Part shown: in pieces, positions 1-5,179 of the stretch | Numbering within the stretch: position 1 is the first letter of the stretch | Layout of the letters: each line of letters begins with the position of its first letter | DNA from: Paludibacteraceae bacterium | Lineage (GTDB): Bacteria; Bacteroidota; Bacteroidia; Bacteroidales; Paludibacteraceae | Reading direction: 5' to 3' | Assembly (NCBI GenBank): GCA_016302585.1 | Contig: JAEDNI010000059.1 | Span: 1-7,566, forward strand | Length of the DNA stretch: 7,566 bases | Position numbers and translations under genes: made by a program | The notes under the pieces: model-generated | What the model was told of the DNA's origin: nothing | Databases searched by the model: none | The model's input: only the letters and a program-made list of their open reading frames with translations

Positions 1-86
1 AGGATTCGCCGGACGGCAAACGCACGATGAAGGCGTACCTGTGGAAGGTATGCGGCGAGGAGTACGATCAGAAGCACAACGGCTAA
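1..86 (+). CDS. 3' end of an unidentified gene (partial)
   Basis: This is an open frame entering from the left edge (reading from base 3) and ending at TAA 84-86. The last residues read ...GKRTMKAYLWKVCGEEYDQKHNG, a plausible hydrophilic C-terminus, while the other two frames are no better supported. The stop is followed at once by AGGAGG-like sequence, but no gene starts within the usual distance. Only about 27 residues are visible, so no family can be named. It lies on the same strand as the phage-type small genes that follow and probably belongs to the same prophage or integrative-element module; that is an inference from position only. Confidence 0.45.
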   Translation, partial: DSPDGKRTMKAYLWKVCGEEYDQKHNG

Positions 87-122
87 GGAGGTGAGTCGCG
101 CTTGGGCTAAGGCTTAATACGA

Positions 123-139
123 TGAACAAAACTTGTTCA
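123..139. repeat. 7-bp perfect inverted repeat (possible operator)
   Basis: TGAACAA and TTGTTCA flank a 3-nt AAC loop between the upstream gene and the holin-like gene. A symmetric, A/T-rich site of this size could bind a dimeric repressor, or could be chance. No protein partner is visible in the window. Confidence 0.3.
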
Positions 140-167
140 AAGGAATTTTCGCCTTGCCCTACGCTTT

Positions 168-199
168 CCCCAAAAATTAAAAATGTTTGGGGACCCCGA
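168..199 (+). repeat. 32-bp hairpin repeat (C4-hairpin-G4-A-C4), copy in phage-like region
   Basis: Bases 168-178 (CCCCAAAAATT) pair with 182-192 (AATGTTTGGGG) across an AAA loop, 10 of 11 positions pairing. ACCCCGA follows directly. The same architecture and length recur at 1479-1510 (27 of 32 bases identical), and the right 20 bases recur at 1249-1268. A short T-run (201-205) follows, so on the + strand it could act as a weak terminator upstream of the holin-like gene. I recognise the repeat by self-comparison only and cannot name a family. Confidence 0.7.
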
Positions 200-226
200 G
201 TTTTTAACAACAAAATTGTAAAAACT

Positions 227-445
227 ATGAGATTAAACATCCAATTGGTGACCGCAGCCGTGCTGTCAGTAGGCGGATTAGTGCTCTTGTTCTGCGGGGC
301 TTTTATCGCCCCGCAGGGCGAGATCCACGAAAGCCTGTTGGTCGGGTTTGGCGAGGTTGCCACCTTTGCCGGTGCGCTGTTTGGGATAGATTACACTTAC
401 AAATGGAAGAGTAAGCATGGAAATCATCCGCCTAACGAGAATTAG
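227..445 (+). CDS. small two-helix membrane protein, holin-like
   Basis: This 72-residue protein has two likely membrane helices, at about residues 6-28 and 37-54, joined by a short polar turn (APQGEIHES). The second helix ends in GIDYTYKWK, followed by a basic/polar tail. The pattern of a hydrophobic helix, then P-x-GEI-x-x-S, then GE-x-x-xFAGAL-x-GIDY-x-Y, resembles small membrane proteins found in Bacteroidales prophages and integrative elements next to lysis-type genes; that resemblance is from memory of the family, not a search. I chose ATG 227 because the longer frame, from ATG 122, would translate straight through the hairpin repeat and add a non-conserved-looking N-terminus. Its 3' end overlaps the next gene by 29 nt, implying co-translation. 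A holin role is inferred from topology and neighbours. Confidence 0.65.
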   Translation: MRLNIQLVTAAVLSVGGLVLLFCGAFIAPQGEIHESLLVGFGEVATFAGALFGIDYTYKWKSKHGNHPPNEN

Positions 446-764
446 CCGAGAAGGCAAAGCCGTGCGTGGGTGCTTGCGTTTTGAAGGGCAAGAAATAGCG
501 ACGCTTGAGAATGCAGATTATATCATACCTGTTGGGATATATGAAGTCAGAGTAACGTGGTCGCCACGATTCAAGCGTATGCTACCACTTATCGGCAATG
601 TTCCCGGGCGAAGCGGCATCCGATTTCATCGGGGCACGAGACCCGAACACAGCAAGGGATGCATATTGGTAAGTGCAGCCAACGAGCAAGAACTTACCAC
701 GAAATGGCTTGCGTTGCAAGCGAGTAATGAACCTATTAAACTTACGATTGAAAATGAAAACTGA
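417..764 (+). CDS. DUF5675 family protein (phage lysis-module type)
   Basis: This 115-residue protein matches the DUF5675 pattern as I know it: N-terminal strand RLTRISREGKAVRGCLRFEG, then ATLENADYIIPVGIYEV, a basic loop, and the hallmark block at residues 61-85 (NVPGRSGIRFH...SKGCILVS). His71, His78, Ser79, Gly81 and Cys82 form an H-x(n)-S-x-GC arrangement reminiscent of L,D-transpeptidase (YkuD) active sites, which suggests, but does not prove, a cell-wall role. No signal peptide is seen, consistent with a phage-encoded cytoplasmic protein that would need a holin to reach the wall. It overlaps the holin-like gene by 29 nt and the following small gene by 11 nt, so the three are probably translated as one unit. 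The domain is short compared with many relatives but looks intact. Confidence 0.75.
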   Translation: MEIIRLTRISREGKAVRGCLRFEGQEIATLENADYIIPVGIYEVRVTWSPRFKRMLPLIGNVPGRSGIRFHRGTRPEHSKGCILVSAANEQELTTKWLALQASNEPIKLTIENEN

Positions 765-861
765 AAGCGAAGAAAAAGACTGGGTGAAAGTTCTGTACGA
801 AGTCATCCTTAAGATCCTCACGCTGGGTTTCTACCACGTAGAGAAGCACAGAAAAAGTTGA
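754..861 (+). CDS. 35-residue peptide ending the phage-like gene set
   Basis: ATG 754 overlaps the end of the DUF5675 gene by 11 nt, and the frame ends at TGA 859-861, two bases before a strong terminator. The product starts acidic (MKTESEEKDW), has an amphipathic or hydrophobic middle (VKVLYEVILKILTLGFYHV) and a basic end (EKHRKS). Very short proteins of this kind are common beside amidase/lysis genes in Bacteroidales elements. I chose this start over the upstream ATG 673 because that would overlap DUF5675 by 90 nt in another frame. Function is unknown; a membrane-associated peptide is a guess from composition. Confidence 0.55.
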   Translation: MKTESEEKDWVKVLYEVILKILTLGFYHVEKHRKS

Positions 862-862
862 T

Positions 863-890
863 AGAGGGCGTCCGCAAGGGCGCCTTCTTT
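863..890 (+). terminator. strong intrinsic terminator of the phage-like operon
   Basis: AGAGGGCGTCC (863-873) pairs with GGGCGCCTTCT (878-888) over 11 positions, including two G-T wobbles, closing a GCAA tetraloop. T-rich sequence (TTCTTTACTTTCTT) follows. It starts immediately after the stop of the 35-residue gene, so it ends the + strand transcript. Confidence 0.88.
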
Positions 891-930
891 ACTTTCTTAG
901 CCGCAGGGGCACGATTAATGCAGAGCATTG

Positions 931-954
931 TTCACAAATTCACAGATTCACACA
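931..954 (+). repeat. three tandem 8-bp iterons TTCACANA
   Basis: TTCACAAA, TTCACAGA and TTCACACA follow one another without a gap. The third runs into the CACACA arm of the next hairpin (949-962). Period-8 iteration just beyond a terminator could be a protein-binding array or a remnant of an element end. Confidence 0.55.
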
Positions 955-986
955 TTTGTGTGGCTAAATACGGCATACGATGCCGT
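949..986. repeat. two adjacent small inverted repeats
   Basis: CACACA-TT-TGTGTG occupies 949-962, and ACGGCAT-ACG-ATGCCGT (7-bp perfect arms) occupies 970-986. Neither is followed by a T-tract, so they are not terminators. They may be structural or binding sites at the edge of the phage-like segment. Confidence 0.5.
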
Positions 987-1181
987 GCTAACTGACGAAG
1001 AGAGAATCACCACCGGAGGTAACAGCCAAAACACTACACCCCGCATGGCTTCGTTGTCATATACGGGCAGGCGAGACTGAAAGTGAGACGGATATGAGAA
1101 CCCACACGGCACGAACGTGGAGAGAGTACCGGCGCGGCACTAATCTGCCTATGTGCAAGCCCACAAACTAACAGCGGAGAA

Positions 1182-1219
1182 TAAAAAGCAGGGGCAGGAA
1201 AACTGAAAGTTCCTGCCCC
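1182..1219 (-). terminator. intrinsic terminator of the mutB transcript
   Basis: GGGGCAGGAA (1191-1200) and TTCCTGCCCC (1210-1219) form a 10-bp perfect stem. On the minus strand it is followed by TGCTTTTTAT (A-run 1183-1187 on +). It lies 30 bp beyond the end of the duplicated mutB tail, not directly after the intact mutB. This suggests that the outer tail copy occupies the original position of the gene end. Confidence 0.82.
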
Positions 1220-1248
1220 AAACCATTACGCGAAGATGCGATTATTCT

Positions 1249-1331
1249 AAAATCCTCGGGGACCCCGATGGTTACTGCTCGTTCATCAAAAGCTGCATGA
1301 CAACTTTTGCTGAATATGCCACAGGCGTACC
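1249..1331. repeat. direct repeat, outer copy (with 1491-1573)
   Basis: These 83 bp match 1491-1573 with one difference (T1317 versus C1559), at a period of 242 bp. They span the final codons of mutB, the stop and 20 bp beyond it, including the right half of the hairpin repeat. The neighbouring 79 bp (1332-1410 versus 1574-1652) differ at 25 sites, so identity drops sharply at the edge of this block. Confidence 0.92.
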
Positions 1332-1410
1332 GGGGCCGAAGATGGCGGCGACGCCGGCTTTGTAGAGGAAGTCGTAGTCCTGCGCGGGGATGACACCACC
1401 GGCAGTTACC
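1249..1410 (-). pseudogene. detached second copy of the mutB 3' end (45 codons)
   Basis: On the minus strand, from about 1409 to the stop at 1272-1274, this encodes the same 45 C-terminal residues as mutB residues 670-714 (VTAGGVIPAQ...LLMNEQ), with a single change: Lys here, Arg686 in mutB. It covers only the last strand-helix elements of the cobalamin-binding domain, lacks the DGHDRG ligand loop, and cannot be an enzyme. The frame stays open upstream to a TTG at 1484 through unrelated sequence and has no in-frame ATG, so expression is doubtful. Its inner codons (ATC, GAC, CTC, TAC, GGC) match the style of the mutB body better than the tail of the intact gene does. It is therefore likely the displaced original gene end. 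Confidence 0.85.
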
Positions 1411-1490
1411 TCGTCGGAAGCGGCGATCCATGACTTCGTTACATACGTAACTCGTGTAATGGTCGCGCTTCCTCCTCTCCCCAAGGATTA
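1411..1490. other. 80-bp spacer of unknown origin with nested inverted repeats
   Basis: This segment, between the end of the intact mutB unit and the detached tail, matches nothing else in the window. GGAAGCG (1416-1422) and CGCTTCC (1466-1472) are 7-bp inverted arms, extendable with one bulge by GCGATCC/GGTCGC. Inside them GTTAC-ATAC-GTAAC forms a second small palindrome. The arrangement resembles a folded recombination site or the scar of a deleted element. It does not contain the integron core consensus GTTRRRY. Confidence 0.55.
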
Positions 1491-1510
1491 AAAATCCTCG
1501 GGGACCCCGA
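1479..1510. repeat. 32-bp hairpin repeat, copy beside the mutB stop codon
   Basis: CCCCAAGGATT (1479-1489) pairs with AATCCTCGGGG (1493-1503) across an AAA loop, 10 of 11 pairing, and ACCCCGA follows. Compared with 168-199, the stem changes AA to GG on one arm and GT to CC on the other, so pairing is kept or improved. It begins 3 bp beyond the mutB stop codon, but no T-tract follows on the minus strand, so it is a poor intrinsic terminator. Confidence 0.75.
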
Positions 1511-1573
1511 TGGTTACTGCTCGTTCATCAAAAGCTGCATGACAACTTTTGCTGAATACGCCACAGGCGTACC
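1491..1573. repeat. direct repeat, inner copy forming the end of mutB
   Basis: This is the partner of 1249-1331 (82 of 83 bases identical). It forms the last codons and immediate downstream region of the intact mutB. Codons here (TAT, TCA, GCA, AAA, GTT) share the A/T-leaning style of the adjacent recoded stretch 1574-1652, unlike the rest of the gene. Confidence 0.92.
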
Positions 1574-3658
1574 CGGCCCAAATATCGCCGCAACACCTGC
1601 CCGATACAAGAAATCGTAATCTTGGGCAGGTATTACTCCGCCCGCAGTTACCATTATGTCAGGACGGCCGAGTTTCTTGAGCTCCTCGATGACCTGCGGG
1701 ATGAGGGTCTTGTGACCTGCCGCGAGGCTGGAGACACCCAGTACATGGACATCGTTCTCCACCGCCTGTTTAGCTGCCTCTGCCGGAGTCTGGAACAAGG
1801 GTCCCATATCGACATCAAAGCCGCAATCGGCATAACCGGTGGCTACCACTTTGGCGCCACGATCGTGGCCGTCCTGTCCCATCTTGGCAATCATGATACG
1901 GGGTTGACGACCTTCTTTCTTGGCAAACTCTGCCGTGAGACGACAAGCTTCCTGGAAGTTATCGTCGTTCTTAGTACCTGAAGCGTACACGCCTGAAATA
2001 GTTCTGATGGTTGCTTTATAACGTCCTACGACTTTCTCGCAGGCATCGGAGATTTCGCCGAGCGAAGCACGGAGACCGGCTGCCTTGACAGCCAGCGCGA
2101 GGAGGTTCTCACCCTTACCTCCGTCAGCCCATTTCTGTACGGACTCGGTGATCTCGGCAAGAGCAGCCTGCACGGCTTTCTCGTCACGGTTAGCACGGAG
2201 TTCGTTGAGGCGAGCTACCTGCTGCTCACGAACGGCTGTGTTATCGATCTCGAGGATGTCGATCGGGTCTTCGTGCTCCAGACGATACTCGTTGATACCG
2301 ATGATCTTCTGTTTGCCGGAGTCGATACGCGCCTGAGTACGCGCAGCGGCTTCCTCGATACGCATCTTAGGAATACCGGTCTCGATAGCTGCTGCCATAC
2401 CGCCGAGTTTCTCAATCTCCTGGATATGTGCCCAGGCTTTCTCCATGAGTTCCTGCGTGAGGGTCTCTACGTAGTAGGAACCGCCCCACGGGTCGATCTC
2501 CTTGCAGACCTTGGTCTCTTCCTGGATGTAGATCTGGGTGTTACGTGCGATACGTGCGGAGAAGTCCGTCGGCAGCGCGATGGCTTCGTCGAGTGCGTTG
2601 GTGTGGAGCGACTGGGTGTGACCGAGTGCAGCTCCCATCGCCTCGATACAGGTACGTCCTACGTTGTTGAACGGGTCCTGCTCGGTGAGCGACCAACCGG
2701 AGGTCTGGCTGTGCGTACGGAGCGCCATGGATTTCGGGTTCTTCGCGCCGAAGGACTTGACGATCTTCGCCCAGAGCATACGTCCTGCACGCATCTTGGC
2801 GATCTCCATGAAATGGTTCATACCGATCGCCCAGAAGAAGGAGAGACGCGGTGCGAACGTATCCACATCCATGCCGGCGTTGACACCAGCGCGGAGGTAC
2901 TCCATACCGTCGGCGAGCGTGTAAGCCAACTCGATATCTGCCGTGGCACCGGCTTCCTGCATGTGGTAACCGGAGATGGAGATGGAGTTGAACTTAGGCA
3001 TGTTCTGCGAGGTATATTCGAAGATATCGGCGATGATCTTCATGGAGAACTTAGGCGGATAGATATAGGTGTTGCGCACCATGAATTCCTTGAGGATATC
3101 GTTCTGGATGGTACCTGCCATCTCCTCCAGTTTGGCACCCTGCTCGAGTCCGGCGTTGATATAGAACGCGAGGATCGGCAGCACGGCACCGTTCATGGTC
3201 ATGGAGACGGACATCTTGTTCAGAGGGATACCGGCGAAGAGGACTTTCATATCCTCCAGCGAGCAGATGGACACACCTGCTTTGCCGACGTCACCTACCA
3301 CGCGCATGTTATCGGCGTTGTAGCCGCGGTGGGTCGGGAGGTCAAAGGCTACGGACAGACCTTTCTGACCGGACGCGAGGTTACGGCGGTAGAAAGCGTT
3401 CGATTCCTCAGCGGTGGAGAATCCGGCGTACTGACGGATGGTCCAGGGACGGAGAGGATACATGGCGCTGTACGGGCCACGGAGGAACGGCGGGATACCG
3501 GAGACGTAGTCGAGGTGCTCCATGCCCTGCAGGTCCTCTTTGGTGTAGATCGGCTTGACGTCGATGAGTTCGGGCGTCTGCCAGTCGGCGTTGTTCGGGC
3601 CAACAACCTTGCTGGCCGAAACTTGCTTGATATCTATTTGCTTAAAATCAGGTTTCAT
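1514..3658 (-). CDS. mutB: methylmalonyl-CoA mutase large subunit (catalytic, cobalamin-binding)
   Basis: This 714-residue protein interconverts (R)-methylmalonyl-CoA and succinyl-CoA with adenosylcobalamin, as heterodimer with MutA, in the cytoplasm. In Bacteroidales it serves the succinate-propionate route. Residues about 45-550 form the TIM-barrel substrate domain: RPWTIRQYAGFST holds the substrate-contacting Tyr77, and SGYHMQEAGA contains His232, matching the conserved acid/base-region histidine. Residues about 585-714 form the cobalamin domain, with DGHDRG at 596-601 (His598 the lower cobalt ligand), GVSSL and TAGGVIP. Length is normal for the family. The start ATG 3658 gives the expected N-terminal arm. 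It is preceded by 204 bp of A/T-rich DNA in which I find no good promoter, so it may be read through from the genes upstream. Oddly, codons 670-714 are recoded relative to the body of the gene, and the same residues are encoded again downstream. Confidence 0.97.
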   Translation of the reverse strand: MKPDFKQIDIKQVSASKVVGPNNADWQTPELIDVKPIYTKEDLQGMEHLDYVSGIPPFLRGPYSAMYPLRPWTIRQYAGFSTAEESNAFYRRNLASGQKGLSVAFDLPTHRGYNADNMRVVGDVGKAGVSICSLEDMKVLFAGIPLNKMSVSMTMNGAVLPILAFYINAGLEQGAKLEEMAGTIQNDILKEFMVRNTYIYPPKFSMKIIADIFEYTSQNMPKFNSISISGYHMQEAGATADIELAYTLADGMEYLRAGVNAGMDVDTFAPRLSFFWAIGMNHFMEIAKMRAGRMLWAKIVKSFGAKNPKSMALRTHSQTSGWSLTEQDPFNNVGRTCIEAMGAALGHTQSLHTNALDEAIALPTDFSARIARNTQIYIQEETKVCKEIDPWGGSYYVETLTQELMEKAWAHIQEIEKLGGMAAAIETGIPKMRIEEAAARTQARIDSGKQKIIGINEYRLEHEDPIDILEIDNTAVREQQVARLNELRANRDEKAVQAALAEITESVQKWADGGKGENLLALAVKAAGLRASLGEISDACEKVVGRYKATIRTISGVYASGTKNDDNFQEACRLTAEFAKKEGRQPRIMIAKMGQDGHDRGAKVVATGYADCGFDVDMGPLFQTPAEAAKQAVENDVHVLGVSSLAAGHKTLIPQVIEELKKLGRPDIMVTAGGVIPAQDYDFLYRAGVAAIFGPGTPVAYSAKVVMQLLMNEQ

Positions 3659-3862
3659 AATATTACTTGATTTTGAATGATTAATCTATTTGTTGTTAAG
3701 AAAAAAAACTAAATGACACTTTTGAATAATTTTAGAGCTTCGCTCCCTGTGTCTTTGTCTGCTTGACCATCTATGAAAATAAATTTTCCTATCTGTTCAA
3801 TCACCCAAATCCACACACCTTCGTGTCAAAATCATTCAAAAGACATAAACATAAAAAACAAT

Positions 3863-4564
3863 TTATTTTTCTTTAGTTTGAAGAATAGCGTCGCACACAC
3901 GAATAAATCGCTCTTTCCATAGAACGTTAGCTCCCTTTTTAGGGTTAGAACGATAGGAATTTGGATTTTCGGCTGCTTTTTTTAGATTAGCAACATCCTT
4001 CTCTGAGATACGCTCTCCTTCGGCATATTTGCGACTAAGCGGCAATGTAACATTGTTAAAGTTATATACTCGTTTAAAGCCATATGTTTCGTAGTTAACG
4101 TAAACAGAAGAATATCCTGCAAAGGATACATTGACTTCTTTTAATGGGAGTTGCTTTGCCTCCAACAAGTCTTCCATAATCCTTGCGGCATTTACTTGAC
4201 TAAGGATATACTCTCCCGCCGTATATTCTAGTTTGCCTTTATGATAAGCAATTATACGACGACCTCGTACTGCGAAATTGTAACCTTGCAATTCAAAATC
4301 GCTATCACCATTGCCAAAGAGAGCAAATAAACTCCCAAGAGAGGCAATCGCTTCCTCGGCGCCATGTCCGAGATTAAGTTTTATAGCTGTATTCTCAAAC
4401 TGGTTATCGCTGAGTATCTGCAAAGTATACTCATCTGTTGCAACAGTACGATATAGATTGTTATCACTTAAGAACTCATAGGGTTTCTCCTGAGTTTGGA
4501 TAGGGCCGATTTGTGCCATCGCAAGAATCGGCAACATCGCGAGGATTAGCAAAATCTTCTTCAT
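3863..4564 (-). CDS. secreted protein of unknown function
   Basis: This 233-residue protein has a clear signal peptide: MKK, a hydrophobic core ILLILAMLPILAM, and likely cleavage after AMA at residues 15-17 (next residue Gln18). There is no lipobox cysteine, so a periplasmic or exported soluble protein is predicted. The mature part begins with a polar linker, then mixed beta-rich segments (YTLQILSDN, YNFAVRGRRIIAYHKGKLEYT, VNVSFAGYSSVYVNYETYGFKRVYNF), and ends in a basic tail (KKAAENPNSYRSNPKKG...). I recognise no family. ATG 4564 was chosen over the longer frame from 4750 because it starts exactly at the signal peptide and the extra residues would lie inside the GxxExxY gene in another frame. 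It starts 20 bp after the GxxExxY stop, so the two are probably co-transcribed. Confidence 0.8.
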   Translation of the reverse strand: MKKILLILAMLPILAMAQIGPIQTQEKPYEFLSDNNLYRTVATDEYTLQILSDNQFENTAIKLNLGHGAEEAIASLGSLFALFGNGDSDFELQGYNFAVRGRRIIAYHKGKLEYTAGEYILSQVNAARIMEDLLEAKQLPLKEVNVSFAGYSSVYVNYETYGFKRVYNFNNVTLPLSRKYAEGERISEKDVANLKKAAENPNSYRSNPKKGANVLWKERFIRVCDAILQTKEK

Positions 4565-4584
4565 ACTAATAATTGTTTTGTAGA

Positions 4585-5028
4585 TTAAAACATATACATT
4601 ACGCCATCCTTCGTATCCAAGTAGTAGTGTTCTGCTTGGTCCATTGGAGGAGCGAAGTTCCACAAAATACCGATCTGCTTGCCGGTCAGGCGCATGTAGT
4701 TCCACAGTTGCTGACGATGCTCCGCTACCAGTTTGTCCACCGCCTTGCACTCTATGATGACCTCATCATTAATCAGGAAATCTACGAAGTGCTTGTGCTG
4801 TATGGGCTTGCCGTGAAAAACCACTTGGAAGTAGTACTCACGCTGGTTCGGAATCTGTTGCTCGTTGAGCAGGATCTGCAACGCCTCCTGATACATATAC
4901 TCATTCAAGAATGGTCCAAGCTCGCGGTGTACGGCAGCGCACGCGCCATTAATGGCGTAGCATTTTGTCTTTAGTTGCTCGCACAACTCCGGGTGCTTAT
5001 CGATCAATCTTTTCAGCGTATATTGCAT
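4585..5028 (-). CDS. GxxExxY protein (PD-(D/E)XK nuclease-like fold)
   Basis: This 147-residue protein fits the GxxExxY family: an N-terminal helix, then VHRELGPFLNEYMYQEAL with Gly38, Glu43 and Tyr46 giving the name motif. The core FVDFLINDEVIIECKAV carries Asp83, Glu93 and Lys95 in the D...E-x-K arrangement of PD-(D/E)XK nucleases, and the C-terminal HRQQLWNYMRLTGKQIGILWNFAPP is the conserved helix-strand block of the family. Length is typical and the putative catalytic residues are present. The cellular role of the family is not established; nuclease activity is inferred from fold. It sits between mutA and mutB, 170 bp after mutA, behind a promoter-like sequence that lies inside an inverted-repeat-bounded segment, and is followed after 20 bp by a secreted protein gene. 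Confidence 0.93.
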   Translation of the reverse strand: MQYTLKRLIDKHPELCEQLKTKCYAINGACAAVHRELGPFLNEYMYQEALQILLNEQQIPNQREYYFQVVFHGKPIQHKHFVDFLINDEVIIECKAVDKLVAEHRQQLWNYMRLTGKQIGILWNFAPPMDQAEHYYLDTKDGVMYMF

Positions 5029-5056
5029 AATCGAAAAATATTATTTGTGTTTATGT

Positions 5057-5179
5057 CTGATTATTGATTTTGAATTCGAAGAATTTGGAAGATTATTTTG
5101 ATAAAGTGATTTGCAAATTTATTTGTGAAAGCACTTTAGCAAAAGAAGATTCGTATTGTCAAATAAAATCAATAATCAG
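5057..5179. repeat. segment bounded by 15-bp perfect inverted repeats (possible invertible promoter or MITE)
   Basis: CTGATTATTGATTTT at 5057-5071 is the exact reverse complement of 5165-5179, with 93 bp between. The interior is A/T-rich, has no gene, and contains a promoter-like sequence facing the GxxExxY gene plus a small central palindrome (ATTTGCAAAT, 5109-5118). TGT flanks both outer ends, which could be a 3-bp target duplication. The size and layout fit Bacteroidales invertible promoters; a miniature inverted-repeat transposable element is the main alternative. Confidence 0.75.
5114..5143 (-). promoter_or_regulatory. candidate Bacteroidetes-type promoter for the GxxExxY gene
   Basis: Minus strand TAAATTTG (5114-5121) matches the -7 consensus TAnnTTTG. 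TTTG (5140-5143) stands 18 nt upstream as a -33 element, a little closer than the usual 19-21 nt. The predicted start would leave a leader of about 80 nt before ATG 5028. It lies wholly inside the inverted-repeat-bounded segment. Confidence 0.5.

Larger units (their letters stand above)
891..1181. other. gene-free interval with small repeats; no gene identified
   Basis: No convincing reading frame is present on either strand. The left part holds three iterated TTCACANA octamers (931-954) and two tight inverted repeats (949-962 and 970-986). The right part (about 990-1180) is less A/T-rich than typical intergenic DNA here, carries several purine-rich stretches (ACCGGAGGTAAC, GTGGAGAGAGTACC), and could hold a structured RNA, but I could not match it to tmRNA, RNase P, 6S, SRP or group II intron domain V signatures. 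It separates the + strand phage-like genes from the minus-strand mut genes and may contain the boundary of the element. Confidence 0.5.

Noticed and set aside
122..226. Longer start for the holin-like protein at ATG 122
   Set aside because: The extension would translate the hairpin repeat and place a non-hydrophobic, proline- and lysine-rich stretch before the first membrane helix.
582..821. 79-codon minus-strand frame over DUF5675
   Set aside because: Shadow frame; the + strand gene has clear conserved motifs and overlapping neighbours.
1272..1484. A functional 70-residue protein from the detached mutB tail
   Set aside because: It needs a TTG start inside the hairpin repeat, runs through unrelated spacer and contains only the end of one domain.
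1411..1490. Integron attC site
   Set aside because: Nested inverted repeats are present but the core sites RYYYAAC and GTTRRRY are not, and no integrase or cassette array is seen.
1249..1652. Diversity-generating retroelement template/variable repeat pair
   Set aside because: Differences are spread over all bases at third codon positions and are synonymous, not confined to adenines, and no reverse transcriptase is present.
2273..3670. 465-codon open frame on the + strand, antisense to mutB
   Set aside because: Shadow of mutB caused by its codon bias; the product is rich in H/V/D/E/G with no family features.
3735..3745. GAGC-TTC-GCTC hairpin as terminator of the secreted-protein gene
   Set aside because: The stem is only 4 bp and the following minus-strand sequence (TAAAATTATT) is a poor T-tract.
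4573..4974. 133-codon + strand frame over the GxxExxY gene
   Set aside because: Antisense shadow of a clearly recognisable family member.
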